Assembly (NCBI RefSeq): GCF_900099805.1 | Contig: NZ_FNDR01000015.1 | Location: 100,437-164,436, forward strand | DNA from: Variovorax sp. OV700 | Lineage (GTDB): Bacteria; Pseudomonadota; Gammaproteobacteria; Burkholderiales; Burkholderiaceae_C | Reading direction: 5' to 3' | DNA length: 64,000 bases | Shown here: piece after piece, positions 1-6,401 of the stretch | Numbering within the stretch: position 1 is the first letter of the stretch | How the letters are laid out: every line of letters starts with the position of its first letter | Notes under the pieces: model-generated | What the model saw: only the letters and a program-made list of their open reading frames with translations | The model's database searches: none | Told to the model about the DNA's origin: nothing | Translations under genes and position numbers: made by a program

Positions 1-634
1 ACAGCTCGGCGAACGGCACGAAGTCTGCATGCGCCTCGACCTTGCCGGCCTGCAGCGCGGGGCCGGCCACCTCGGGCGCCTGCGTGGTGATGTTCACGTC
101 CTTCAGGGGGGCCCAGCCTTGCGCCTGGACGGCGCGCAGCAGCATGCCGTGCGAGGTCGATGCGAAGGGCACGGAGATGGTCTTGCCCTTGAGCTCGGCG
201 AGCGACTGCACCTTCGAGTCCTTGGGCACGACGATGCCGTTGCCGCTGCCCGTCGTGCTGCCCGAGAGCACGGTGATGAAGATGCTCTTGCGCCCGGCCT
301 TCTGAAAGGCTGCGCCGTTGAAGCTGCCCGGAAAGTCGGCCATCGAGCCGAGGTCGAGCTTGCCCGCGACCATCTCGTTGGTCAGCGGTGCGCCGGAGGT
401 GAAGTTCTTCCACTCGATCTGGTACTGCGCGTCCTTGTACTTGCCGGTGCGCGGCAGGTACTTCTCCAGCAACTTCAGCTCGCGGATCAAGAGGCCGCCG
501 GTGGCGCAGTTGATGGTGGTGTCTTGCGTGCCGATGGCGATACGGATGGTCTCGCCCCGCGCGGCCGGCAGTGCCAGCGTCAGCGCGAGGCCGAGGGTCG
601 CGCCCCACAGGGCAGGTTTTCTCGTGGTCTTCAT
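1..634 (-). CDS. ABC transporter substrate-binding protein, sulfonate/nitrate type (3' end outside window)
   Basis: The gene runs off the left edge; about 211 N-terminal residues are present, starting at the ATG at 634. A typical Sec signal peptide (MKTTRKPALWGATLGLAL, ending near ALPAARG) is followed by a SsuA/TauA/NrtA-like fold: residues near 60-85 read EMVAGKLDLGSMADFPG, the usual 'does this input exist' strand of these receptors. The protein should sit in the periplasm and deliver a small anion, probably an organosulfur compound, to an ABC importer whose permease would lie left of the window. It is 33 bp downstream of the ferredoxin gene on the same strand, so it probably belongs to the GntR-flavoprotein operon. 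The substrate is inferred only from family and context. Confidence 0.85.
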   Translation of the reverse strand, partial: MKTTRKPALWGATLGLALTLALPAARGETIRIAIGTQDTTINCATGGLLIRELKLLEKYLPRTGKYKDAQYQIEWKNFTSGAPLTNEMVAGKLDLGSMADFPGSFNGAAFQKAGRKSIFITVLSGSTTGSGNGIVVPKDSKVQSLAELKGKTISVPFASTSHGMLLRAVQAQGWAPLKDVNITTQAPEVAGPALQAGKVEAHADFVPFAEL

Positions 635-667
635 CGTGATGCTCCAGTTGAAATGCAGGGCCGCGGC

Positions 668-901
668 TCAGCGCAGCAGGTAAGGGATGTCGACGGTGAC
701 CGCGCCGGTGGGGCAGTCCTTCTCGCAAGGCATGCAGTACCAGCATTCGTCGAACTTCATGTAGGCCTTGCCCTTGCTGAGGTCGATGGCGAGCACGTCG
801 AGCGGGCAGACATCGACGCAGACGGTGCAGCCCTTGTGGGCGATGCACTTGTCCTCGTCCACGCGAACGGGCACGCTGGTGGGGTTGAAGGCGAGGGGCA
901 T
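668..901 (-). CDS. Ferredoxin with two [4Fe-4S] clusters, AprB-like
   Basis: A 77-residue protein with two cysteine clusters: CIAHKGCTVCVDVCP (C-x5-C-x2-C-x3-CP) and CWYCMPCEKDCP (C-x2-C-x2-C-x3-CP). It resembles the core of the beta subunit of adenylylsulfate reductase but lacks that protein's long C-terminal tail, so it is shorter than classical AprB. It should pass electrons to or from the flavoprotein encoded 32 bp upstream on the same strand. The ATG at 901 was chosen because the protein then begins immediately before the conserved region; the much longer open frame that continues upstream lies over the flavoprotein and is not coding. The physiological electron partner is unknown. Confidence 0.88.
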   Translation of the reverse strand: MPLAFNPTSVPVRVDEDKCIAHKGCTVCVDVCPLDVLAIDLSKGKAYMKFDECWYCMPCEKDCPTGAVTVDIPYLLR

Positions 902-933
902 GGGGGGCTCTCTTCTTGTCGGGATTGGGGGTG

Positions 934-2685
934 TCACGCCGCGACCGGCTCGCGCACGCCGGCGGGCACGCGCAGGTGCTGGTAGGCCGACATCTCGTGC
1001 GCATCGAGCGGCACGATGTAGGGATCGACGGGACGCTTGAAGCTCACCATTGCGTCGCCTTGCTTTTGCAGCTGCGTGTGGCAGAACCAGTCGCGGTCGT
1101 TGCGCTCCGGAAAGTCCACGCGGTGGTGGTACAGGCCCCAGCGGCTCTCGGTGCGGTAGAGCGAGGCGCGCGCGGCCATCTCGGCGCAGTCGCGAATGGC
1201 GTGCACCTCCATCGCGCGCATCAGTTCGTGCGGACCGGGGGCGGCGAGCTGTTCGAGGTCTTCGTGGATCTGCTCGAATCGCGAGAGACCGATTTCCATC
1301 TTGCGCGTCACCTTCGGCGGCTGCAGGTAGTCGTTGACCATGCGGCGCAGCTTGTATTCGACCTGCGCGGGCGGCAGGTCGCCACCCCGCAGGTTGGCAT
1401 GTCGAAGGAGTGGCGCGCTGACACGGGCATGCTCGCGGGCCACCTGTTCTTCGTCGAGCGCGGGCAGTTCGTTCTCTGCGCAATGCCGCGCCGCGCTTTC
1501 TCCGGCGAGCCGCCCGTACACGAACGCGCCGAGCATGTAGTTGTGCGGCACGCAGGCCAGGTCGCCCGCGGCGTGCAGGCCCGGCACGGTGGTTCGCGCA
1601 TGCTCGTCCACCCACACGCCCGACGCCGAATGGCCGCTGCACAGGCCGATCTCGGAGATGTGCATCTCCACCATCTGCGCGCGGTAGTCGGTGCCGCGCC
1701 CGGCATGGAAGCGGCCGCGGCTCGGGCGCTCGTTGGTGTGCAGGATCTGCTCGATGGTGGCGATGGTCTCCTCGGCCAGGTGGCTCAGCTTGAGGAAGAC
1801 CGGGCCGTTGCCGCCCTGCAGCTCGTTGTAGAACTCCATCATCATCTGGCCGCTCCAGTAGTCGCACTCGATGAAACGCTCGCCCTTGTTGTTGGTGGTG
1901 TGGCCGCCGAAGGGGCCGGTCACGTAGGCGCAAGCGGGGCCGTTGTAGTCCTTGATGAGCGGGTTGATCTGGAAGCACTCGATGCCCGAGAGTTCCGCGC
2001 CCGCGTGGTAGGCCATGCTGTAGCCGTCGCCTGCGTTGGTCGGGTTCTCGTAGGTGCCGAAGAGGTAGCCGGAGGCGGGCAGCCCCAGCCGGCCGGCCGC
2101 GCCGGTGGCCAGCACCACCGATTTCGCGCGGATCACGTGGAACTCGGCCGTACGGCAGTCGAAGGCCATCGCGCCCGCGATGCGGCCGTCGGCCGCGGTG
2201 AGCAGGCGCGTGACCACCAGGCGTTGCGACATCTCCACGCGCATGCGCTTGAGGCGCCGATACAGCACGTTTTTGATGTTGTGGCCTTCGGGCATCGGCA
2301 GCACGTAGGTGCCCATGTGGTGCACCTTGCGCATCGCGTAGTCGCCGGTCTCGTCCTTCTCGAACTTGACGCCCCAGCGGTCGAGCTCCTCGATCATCGA
2401 ATAGCTGTTGCGCGCATAGGCCATCACCGTCTTCTGGTTGACGATGCCATCGTTGGCGGTGGTGATCTCCTTCACGTACTGCTCGGGCGTGGCGAAGCCC
2501 GGCACCACCGCGTTGTTCAGACCGTCCATCCCCATCGAGATGGCGCCGCTGCGCTTGACGTTGGCTTTTTCCAGCAGCAGCACTTCGAGCTTGGGATTGG
2601 CTTCTTTCGCCTTGACGGCGGCCATCGGGCCGGCCGTGCCGCCGCCGATGACCAGCACGTCGACGGTGCGGGTGATGATGTTCAT
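934..2685 (-). CDS. FAD flavoprotein of the fumarate reductase / adenylylsulfate reductase alpha (AprA-like) family
   Basis: This 583-residue protein has an N-terminal Rossmann FAD motif (VLVIGGGTAGPMAA, residues 10-23), a KRSGAISMG segment that matches the RSGA motif of AprA-type proteins, and the second FAD signature near residue 370 (GLHAAGDLACVPHNYMLGAF). Family knowledge: AprA with its ferredoxin partner interconverts APS with sulfite and AMP, while other members reduce fumarate. The adjoining two-cluster ferredoxin and the surrounding sulfur genes favour a sulfur oxyanion or organosulfur redox role in the cytoplasm, but the substrate cannot be read from the sequence. It starts inside the stop of the GntR gene (ATGA, 4-bp overlap), which implies translational coupling. 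AprA proteins are usually somewhat longer, so this is a divergent branch. Confidence 0.85.
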   Translation of the reverse strand: MNIITRTVDVLVIGGGTAGPMAAVKAKEANPKLEVLLLEKANVKRSGAISMGMDGLNNAVVPGFATPEQYVKEITTANDGIVNQKTVMAYARNSYSMIEELDRWGVKFEKDETGDYAMRKVHHMGTYVLPMPEGHNIKNVLYRRLKRMRVEMSQRLVVTRLLTAADGRIAGAMAFDCRTAEFHVIRAKSVVLATGAAGRLGLPASGYLFGTYENPTNAGDGYSMAYHAGAELSGIECFQINPLIKDYNGPACAYVTGPFGGHTTNNKGERFIECDYWSGQMMMEFYNELQGGNGPVFLKLSHLAEETIATIEQILHTNERPSRGRFHAGRGTDYRAQMVEMHISEIGLCSGHSASGVWVDEHARTTVPGLHAAGDLACVPHNYMLGAFVYGRLAGESAARHCAENELPALDEEQVAREHARVSAPLLRHANLRGGDLPPAQVEYKLRRMVNDYLQPPKVTRKMEIGLSRFEQIHEDLEQLAAPGPHELMRAMEVHAIRDCAEMAARASLYRTESRWGLYHHRVDFPERNDRDWFCHTQLQKQGDAMVSFKRPVDPYIVPLDAHEMSAYQHLRVPAGVREPVAA

Positions 2686-3455
2686 GGATTGGCTTTCGTC
2701 GTCGGGTTGGCGCGGGCGATGCGGAGCCGGTGCTGGAACGCATCGCCGCGGAAATAGAGGTCTTCGAAATCCAGCGGCGCGCCGTCAGCGGTGTGCGTGA
2801 GGCGTTCCACGCGCAGCACGGCCGTGCCTTCGGGCACGCTCAGTGCGCGCGAGAGCACCTCGTCGGCCAGCATCGCGTCGATCTGCAAGTCGGCGTGGCC
2901 GAGGGCGATGCCGTAGTCGTTTTCCAGGATCAGGAAGATGTCGCGCCCGGCCAGGTCCGCCTGGCGAAGCCGCTCGCCGATGGCGTGGGGCAGGTAGGTC
3001 ACTTCGTAGGACACCGGGGCGCGGTTGAGGTGCCGCACACGCTTGATCTGCGCCACCGGCGTGCCTTCGGCCAGGCCCAGTTGCTGCGCCACGCGCGGCG
3101 AGGCCGGCACGGTCTTGTGACTCGTGACCTGGTTGCGGATCTCGTAGCCCATGCGCACCATCGCTTCGGCAAAACCTTCGAGCTGCGTGAGGTGCTGGAA
3201 GGCCTTGGGCCTGGCGACGAAGGTGCCCTTGCCCGGGATCTTGAAGATCAGGTTCTCGCGCTGAAGATCGCTCAGCGCCTGGCGCACCGTGATGCGGCTG
3301 ACCTTGAACAGCGCGACCATTTCGCTTTCCGACGGCAGTTGCGCATGCGGTGCGTAGCTGCCGTCGAGGATGCGCTCGCGCAGCGTCTCGCGCACCTGGG
3401 TGTAGAGCGGGACGGGGGAAAAGGCGATGGGCTCGAGAGCCTTGGCGGTGGACAT
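2682..3455 (-). CDS. GntR/HutC-family transcriptional regulator with UTRA domain
   Basis: The 257-residue protein has an N-terminal winged helix (PLYTQVRETLRERILDG, then SESEMVALFKVSRITVRQAL, residues about 17-75, ending GKGTFVA) and a C-terminal UTRA ligand-binding domain, the HutC subfamily layout. It is the first gene of the minus-strand unit that also encodes the flavoprotein, ferredoxin and receptor, and it overlaps the flavoprotein start by 4 bp. It probably represses its own operon and perhaps the divergent rhodanese-encapsulin operon, responding to a small sulfur metabolite. The regulatory target is inferred from position only. Confidence 0.9.
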   Translation of the reverse strand: MSTAKALEPIAFSPVPLYTQVRETLRERILDGSYAPHAQLPSESEMVALFKVSRITVRQALSDLQRENLIFKIPGKGTFVARPKAFQHLTQLEGFAEAMVRMGYEIRNQVTSHKTVPASPRVAQQLGLAEGTPVAQIKRVRHLNRAPVSYEVTYLPHAIGERLRQADLAGRDIFLILENDYGIALGHADLQIDAMLADEVLSRALSVPEGTAVLRVERLTHTADGAPLDFEDLYFRGDAFQHRLRIARANPTTKANP

Positions 3456-3705
3456 GCGGCTGACCTGTTATGACCGGTTGGACGAGGTCAAATGCTAGTC
3501 AGCGATGTCGGTGGCGTTAAATAACAAGAACGTGCTTTGATATTCGGAGAACGAGCGAGTGCCGCTGCATCGGATCGTTAGAACAGTTGGTTGTTTAAAA
3601 CCGACTTTTCAGTTGTTTGAGCCTCGTCGCGCCGCTCCTACATTGATGGTCATCGCCATCAACCCGGATGGGAATAAATGAAGCAACGCACAGGAGCCCA
3701 AGCGC
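3456..3705. promoter_or_regulatory. Divergent promoter region between GntR operon and sulfur nanocompartment operon
   Basis: This 250-bp stretch is clearly AT-richer than its flanks and contains no gene. It carries an inverted repeat at 3586-3605 (GTTGGTT-gtttaa-AACCGAC, one mismatch in seven) and a repeated TGACC element near 3466 and 3476 (TGACCtgttaTGACC) next to the GntR start. The first lies about 100 bp before the rhodanese start, a reasonable operator position. Which regulator binds is not known; the GntR protein and the XRE protein of the neighbouring operon are candidates. A Shine-Dalgarno-like AGGAG lies about 10 bases before the ATG at 3706. Confidence 0.5.
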
Positions 3706-4188
3706 ATGTCAGTGGAAGTTGAAAATGTCGTCGCCTTGCCGCCCGCCCTCGAGGAAGCGCGCATTCGTGCGGCCGAAGAGGGATGGAGCTACGCCGGTGG
3801 CGTGACTCCGCCCGTCGCATGGGCGCTGGTGCAGGGCGGCCGGGCCGTGCTGGTGGATGTGCGCTCGGGCGAGGAGCGCAAGTTCGTGGGCCACGTGCCC
3901 GAGAGCCTGCATGTGGCCTGGGCGACCGGCACGGCGCTCACGCGCAATCCGCGCTTTGTGCGCGAGCTCGAGGCCAGGCTTGCGAAGCACGGCGGCAAGG
4001 ACGCGGTGGCGCTGCTGCTGTGCCGCAGCGGCAAGCGCTCGGCACTCGCGGCGGAAGCAGCCGCCAAGGCCGGCTTCAGGCACGTGTTCAACGTGCTCGA
4101 GGGCTTCGAGGGCGAGATCGATGCCCACCAGCACCGCGGCGCCTCGGACGGCTGGCGCTTCCACGGCCTGCCGTGGGTGCAGGACTGA
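3706..4188 (+). CDS. Single-domain rhodanese-like sulfurtransferase
   Basis: A 160-residue single rhodanese domain. The active-site loop is LLCRSGKRS with the catalytic cysteine at residue 106; the preceding VLVDVRSGEE (about 48-57) is the conserved CDC25/rhodanese DVR motif. There is no signal peptide, so it is cytoplasmic. It heads the operon that contains serine acetyltransferase, encapsulin and cysteine desulfurase. Rhodaneses carry persulfide sulfur, and this one is well placed to take or hand sulfur to the encapsulated desulfurase. Rhodaneses are recurrent neighbours of family 2A encapsulins, which supports that role, although the actual donor and acceptor are inferred. Confidence 0.9.
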   Translation: MSVEVENVVALPPALEEARIRAAEEGWSYAGGVTPPVAWALVQGGRAVLVDVRSGEERKFVGHVPESLHVAWATGTALTRNPRFVRELEARLAKHGGKDAVALLLCRSGKRSALAAEAAAKAGFRHVFNVLEGFEGEIDAHQHRGASDGWRFHGLPWVQD

Positions 4189-4219
4189 CGGCAGCGTTCC
4201 TTCCAGGGAGAACAACCAC

Positions 4220-5134
4220 ATGGCTCATTTCGAGGTGAGCGGCATCGTGCGCGCGCTGCATGGCGTGCGCGACGAATGGCGCGATTCACAGCGGCGCTCG
4301 CGCGAGCCCGGCGCACGCGAGTTTCCATCGCGCGACGCGCTCGCGCAGATCGTCGAGTCGCTCAAGGGCGCGCTGTTTCCGATGCGGCTCGGCCCGCCCG
4401 ACCTGCGCCACGAAAGCGAAGACTTCTACGTCGGCCATTCGCTCGATTCGGCCTTGCAGGCCTTGTTGGCACAGGCACGCCTCGAGCTTGAATTCAACGC
4501 CCGGCACGAACCGCGTTCACCGGGTGAGATCGACGATGCCGCGACCGATGCGGTGCGCCGCTTTGCGGGTGCGCTGCCGCAGCTGCGTCGCCTGCTCGAC
4601 ACCGACGTGCTCGCCGCCTACCAGGGCGACCCGGCGGCGCGCAGCGTGGACGAGGTGCTCCTGTGCTATCCGGGCGTGCTCGCGATGATTCACCACCGGC
4701 TGGCGCACGAGCTCTACAAGCTCGGACTGCCGCTCTTGGCGCGCATCGTGGCGGAACTGGCGCATGCGCAGACCGGTATCGACATTCACCCCGGCGCGCA
4801 GATCGATGCAGGCTTCTTCATCGACCACGGCACGGGTGTAGTGATCGGCGAGACCGCCGTCATAGGCAAGCGCGTGCGCCTGTACCAGGCCGTGACGCTC
4901 GGCGCCAAGCGCTTTCCCACCGATGCCGAGGGCAACCCGAGAAAGGGCCTGCCGCGCCATCCGGTGGTGGAAGACGACGTGGTGATCTATGCCGGGGCCA
5001 CCATCCTCGGACGCGTGACGCTGGGCAAGGGCGCGGTCATCGGCGGCAACGTGTGGATCACCGACGACGTGCCCGCGGGCGCGAGCGTGACGCAGGCCAG
5101 CCTGCAGAACGCGCCGAAGGGAGTCGGTGCATGA
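4220..5134 (+). CDS. cysE: Serine O-acetyltransferase (EpsC/CysE type)
   Basis: The 304-residue protein makes O-acetylserine from serine and acetyl-CoA, the carbon acceptor for cysteine synthesis. The alpha-helical N-terminal half (1-170) precedes a left-handed beta-helix with hexapeptide repeats. The catalytic pair is visible as D188 in GIDIHP and H203 in FIDHGTG, equivalent to Asp143/His158 of E. coli CysE. The start at 4220 is preceded by AGGGAG. It is longer at the N-terminus than E. coli CysE (about 273 residues) and matches the EpsC group. Its stop overlaps the XRE start by 4 bp. The location between rhodanese and encapsulin links O-acetylserine supply to the nanocompartment's cysteine chemistry. 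Confidence 0.92.
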   Translation: MAHFEVSGIVRALHGVRDEWRDSQRRSREPGAREFPSRDALAQIVESLKGALFPMRLGPPDLRHESEDFYVGHSLDSALQALLAQARLELEFNARHEPRSPGEIDDAATDAVRRFAGALPQLRRLLDTDVLAAYQGDPAARSVDEVLLCYPGVLAMIHHRLAHELYKLGLPLLARIVAELAHAQTGIDIHPGAQIDAGFFIDHGTGVVIGETAVIGKRVRLYQAVTLGAKRFPTDAEGNPRKGLPRHPVVEDDVVIYAGATILGRVTLGKGAVIGGNVWITDDVPAGASVTQASLQNAPKGVGA

Positions 5135-5400
5135 AGGATTTCGTCGAAGACTTCGGCGTGACCATCCGCCAGCTGCGCGAAGGCAAGGGCTGGTCGCAGG
5201 AAGCGTTGGCCGAGCGCGCCGACCTGAACCGCTCCTATGTCGGCGAAGTGGAGCGCGGGCGCGTCATCCCCTCGATCGTCACGGCGCACAAACTGGCGGC
5301 GGCCCTGGACATCAACATGGTGGGCCTGCTGCTGCGCTGCGAGCAGCTGGAGCAATCGCGTCTTGTGCGAAGGATCAACTTGGCGGCTATAGCCTGTTGA
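5131..5400 (+). CDS. Small XRE-family helix-turn-helix regulator
   Basis: An 89-residue protein that is almost entirely a Cro/CI-type helix-turn-helix (residues about 10-66): TIRQLREGKGWSQEALAE, then LNRSYVGEVERGRVIPSI. There is no effector domain. It is translationally coupled to the acetyltransferase (ATGA overlap) and precedes the encapsulin gene by 62 bp, so it lies inside the operon and probably controls it. Such one-domain XRE proteins (C-protein-like) often act as dimeric autoregulators. Its signal and binding site are unknown. Confidence 0.88.
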   Translation: MKDFVEDFGVTIRQLREGKGWSQEALAERADLNRSYVGEVERGRVIPSIVTAHKLAAALDINMVGLLLRCEQLEQSRLVRRINLAAIAC

Positions 5401-5462
5401 GGGAAAACCCCATGCCGCCTGACACTTGCGGCCACTTTCTTCTCAACACGGAGCCTTGATTC

Positions 5463-6395
5463 ATGAGCGCAACAGTCGGTGGTACCACCGCCCTTGGCGA
5501 CAACGCCGCACGCCAGTTAGCCAATGCCACCAAGACAGTCCCTCAGCTGGAGACCATCAGCCCGCGCTGGCTGACGCACCTCTTGCAATGGGTGCCGGTG
5601 GAGGCGGGCATCTACCGCGTCAACAAGGTCAGGAACCCCGAATCGATCAAGGTCACCTGCACCTCGCGCGAAGAGGAAAACCAGCTGCCGCGCACCTTCG
5701 TCGACTACGAAGAGAACCCGCGCGAGCACTATCTCAACGCCGTGAGCACCGTGTTGGACGTGCACACCCGCATCTCCGACCTCTACAGCAGCCCGCACGA
5801 CCAGATCAAGGAGCAGCTGCGCCTCACGATCGAGACGATCAAGGAGAACCAGGAGAGCGAGCTCATCAACAACCCCGACTACGGCCTCTTGGCCCAGGTG
5901 AGCGAAGAGCAGCGCATCTTCCCGCTGACCGGGGCGCCCACCCCCGACGACCTCGACGAGCTGCTGACCAAGGTGTGGAAGGAGCCCGCCTTCTTCCTCA
6001 CCCACCCGCTGGCCATTGCCGCCTTCGGTCGCGAGGCCACGCGCCGCGGCACGCCGCCGCCGACGGTGAGCCTGTTCGGCTCGCAGTTCATCACCTGGCG
6101 CGGCATTCCGCTGATCCCGTCGAACAAGGTGCCGGTGGCCGACGGCAAGAGCAAGATCCTGCTGCTGCGCGTGGGCGACAAGCGCCAGGGCGTGGTGGGC
6201 CTGTTTCAACCGGGCCTGTCGGGTGAGCAGGGCCCGGGCCTGTCGGTGCGTTTCATGGGCATCAACAACCATGCGATCGCGTCCTACCTGATCTCGCTGT
6301 ACTGCTCGCTGGCGGTGCTGACCACCGATGCGCTGGCCGTGCTCGACGACGTCGAGATCGGCAAGTACCACGACTATCCCGACACCTACAAGTAA
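5463..6395 (+). CDS. srpI: Family 2A encapsulin shell protein (SrpI-like)
   Basis: The 310-residue protein matches the SrpI-type encapsulin shell (HK97 capsid fold, family 2A). It has the N-terminal arm found in this family (about residues 1-50), an E-loop/P-domain core, and the conserved late segment FRFMGINNHAIASYL-like at about 265-280 (seen here as RFMGINNHAIASYLISLY) followed by the C-terminal VEIGKYHDYPDTYK. Family knowledge: sixty copies form a roughly 24-nm shell that encloses a cysteine desulfurase and is induced by sulfur starvation in cyanobacteria; related compartments store elemental sulfur. The cargo gene follows after 6 bp. It was long annotated as a sulfur-regulated plasmid protein or crystallin-like protein, so automated calls may miss it. 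Compartment formation here is inferred. Confidence 0.93.
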   Translation: MSATVGGTTALGDNAARQLANATKTVPQLETISPRWLTHLLQWVPVEAGIYRVNKVRNPESIKVTCTSREEENQLPRTFVDYEENPREHYLNAVSTVLDVHTRISDLYSSPHDQIKEQLRLTIETIKENQESELINNPDYGLLAQVSEEQRIFPLTGAPTPDDLDELLTKVWKEPAFFLTHPLAIAAFGREATRRGTPPPTVSLFGSQFITWRGIPLIPSNKVPVADGKSKILLLRVGDKRQGVVGLFQPGLSGEQGPGLSVRFMGINNHAIASYLISLYCSLAVLTTDALAVLDDVEIGKYHDYPDTYK

Positions 6396-6401
6396 GCCGC
6401 A

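Noticed and set aside
668..2685. Evidence of dissimilatory sulfate reduction from the AprAB-like pair
   Set aside because: No sulfate adenylyltransferase, dissimilatory sulfite reductase or Qmo gene is present, and the ferredoxin is shorter than AprB; the context is assimilatory scavenging.
916..2757. A 613-codon open frame on the plus strand opposite the flavoprotein
   Set aside because: It is rich in His, Arg and Ala with no recognisable domain, typical of the antisense frame of a GC-rich gene; the minus-strand flavoprotein has clear motifs.
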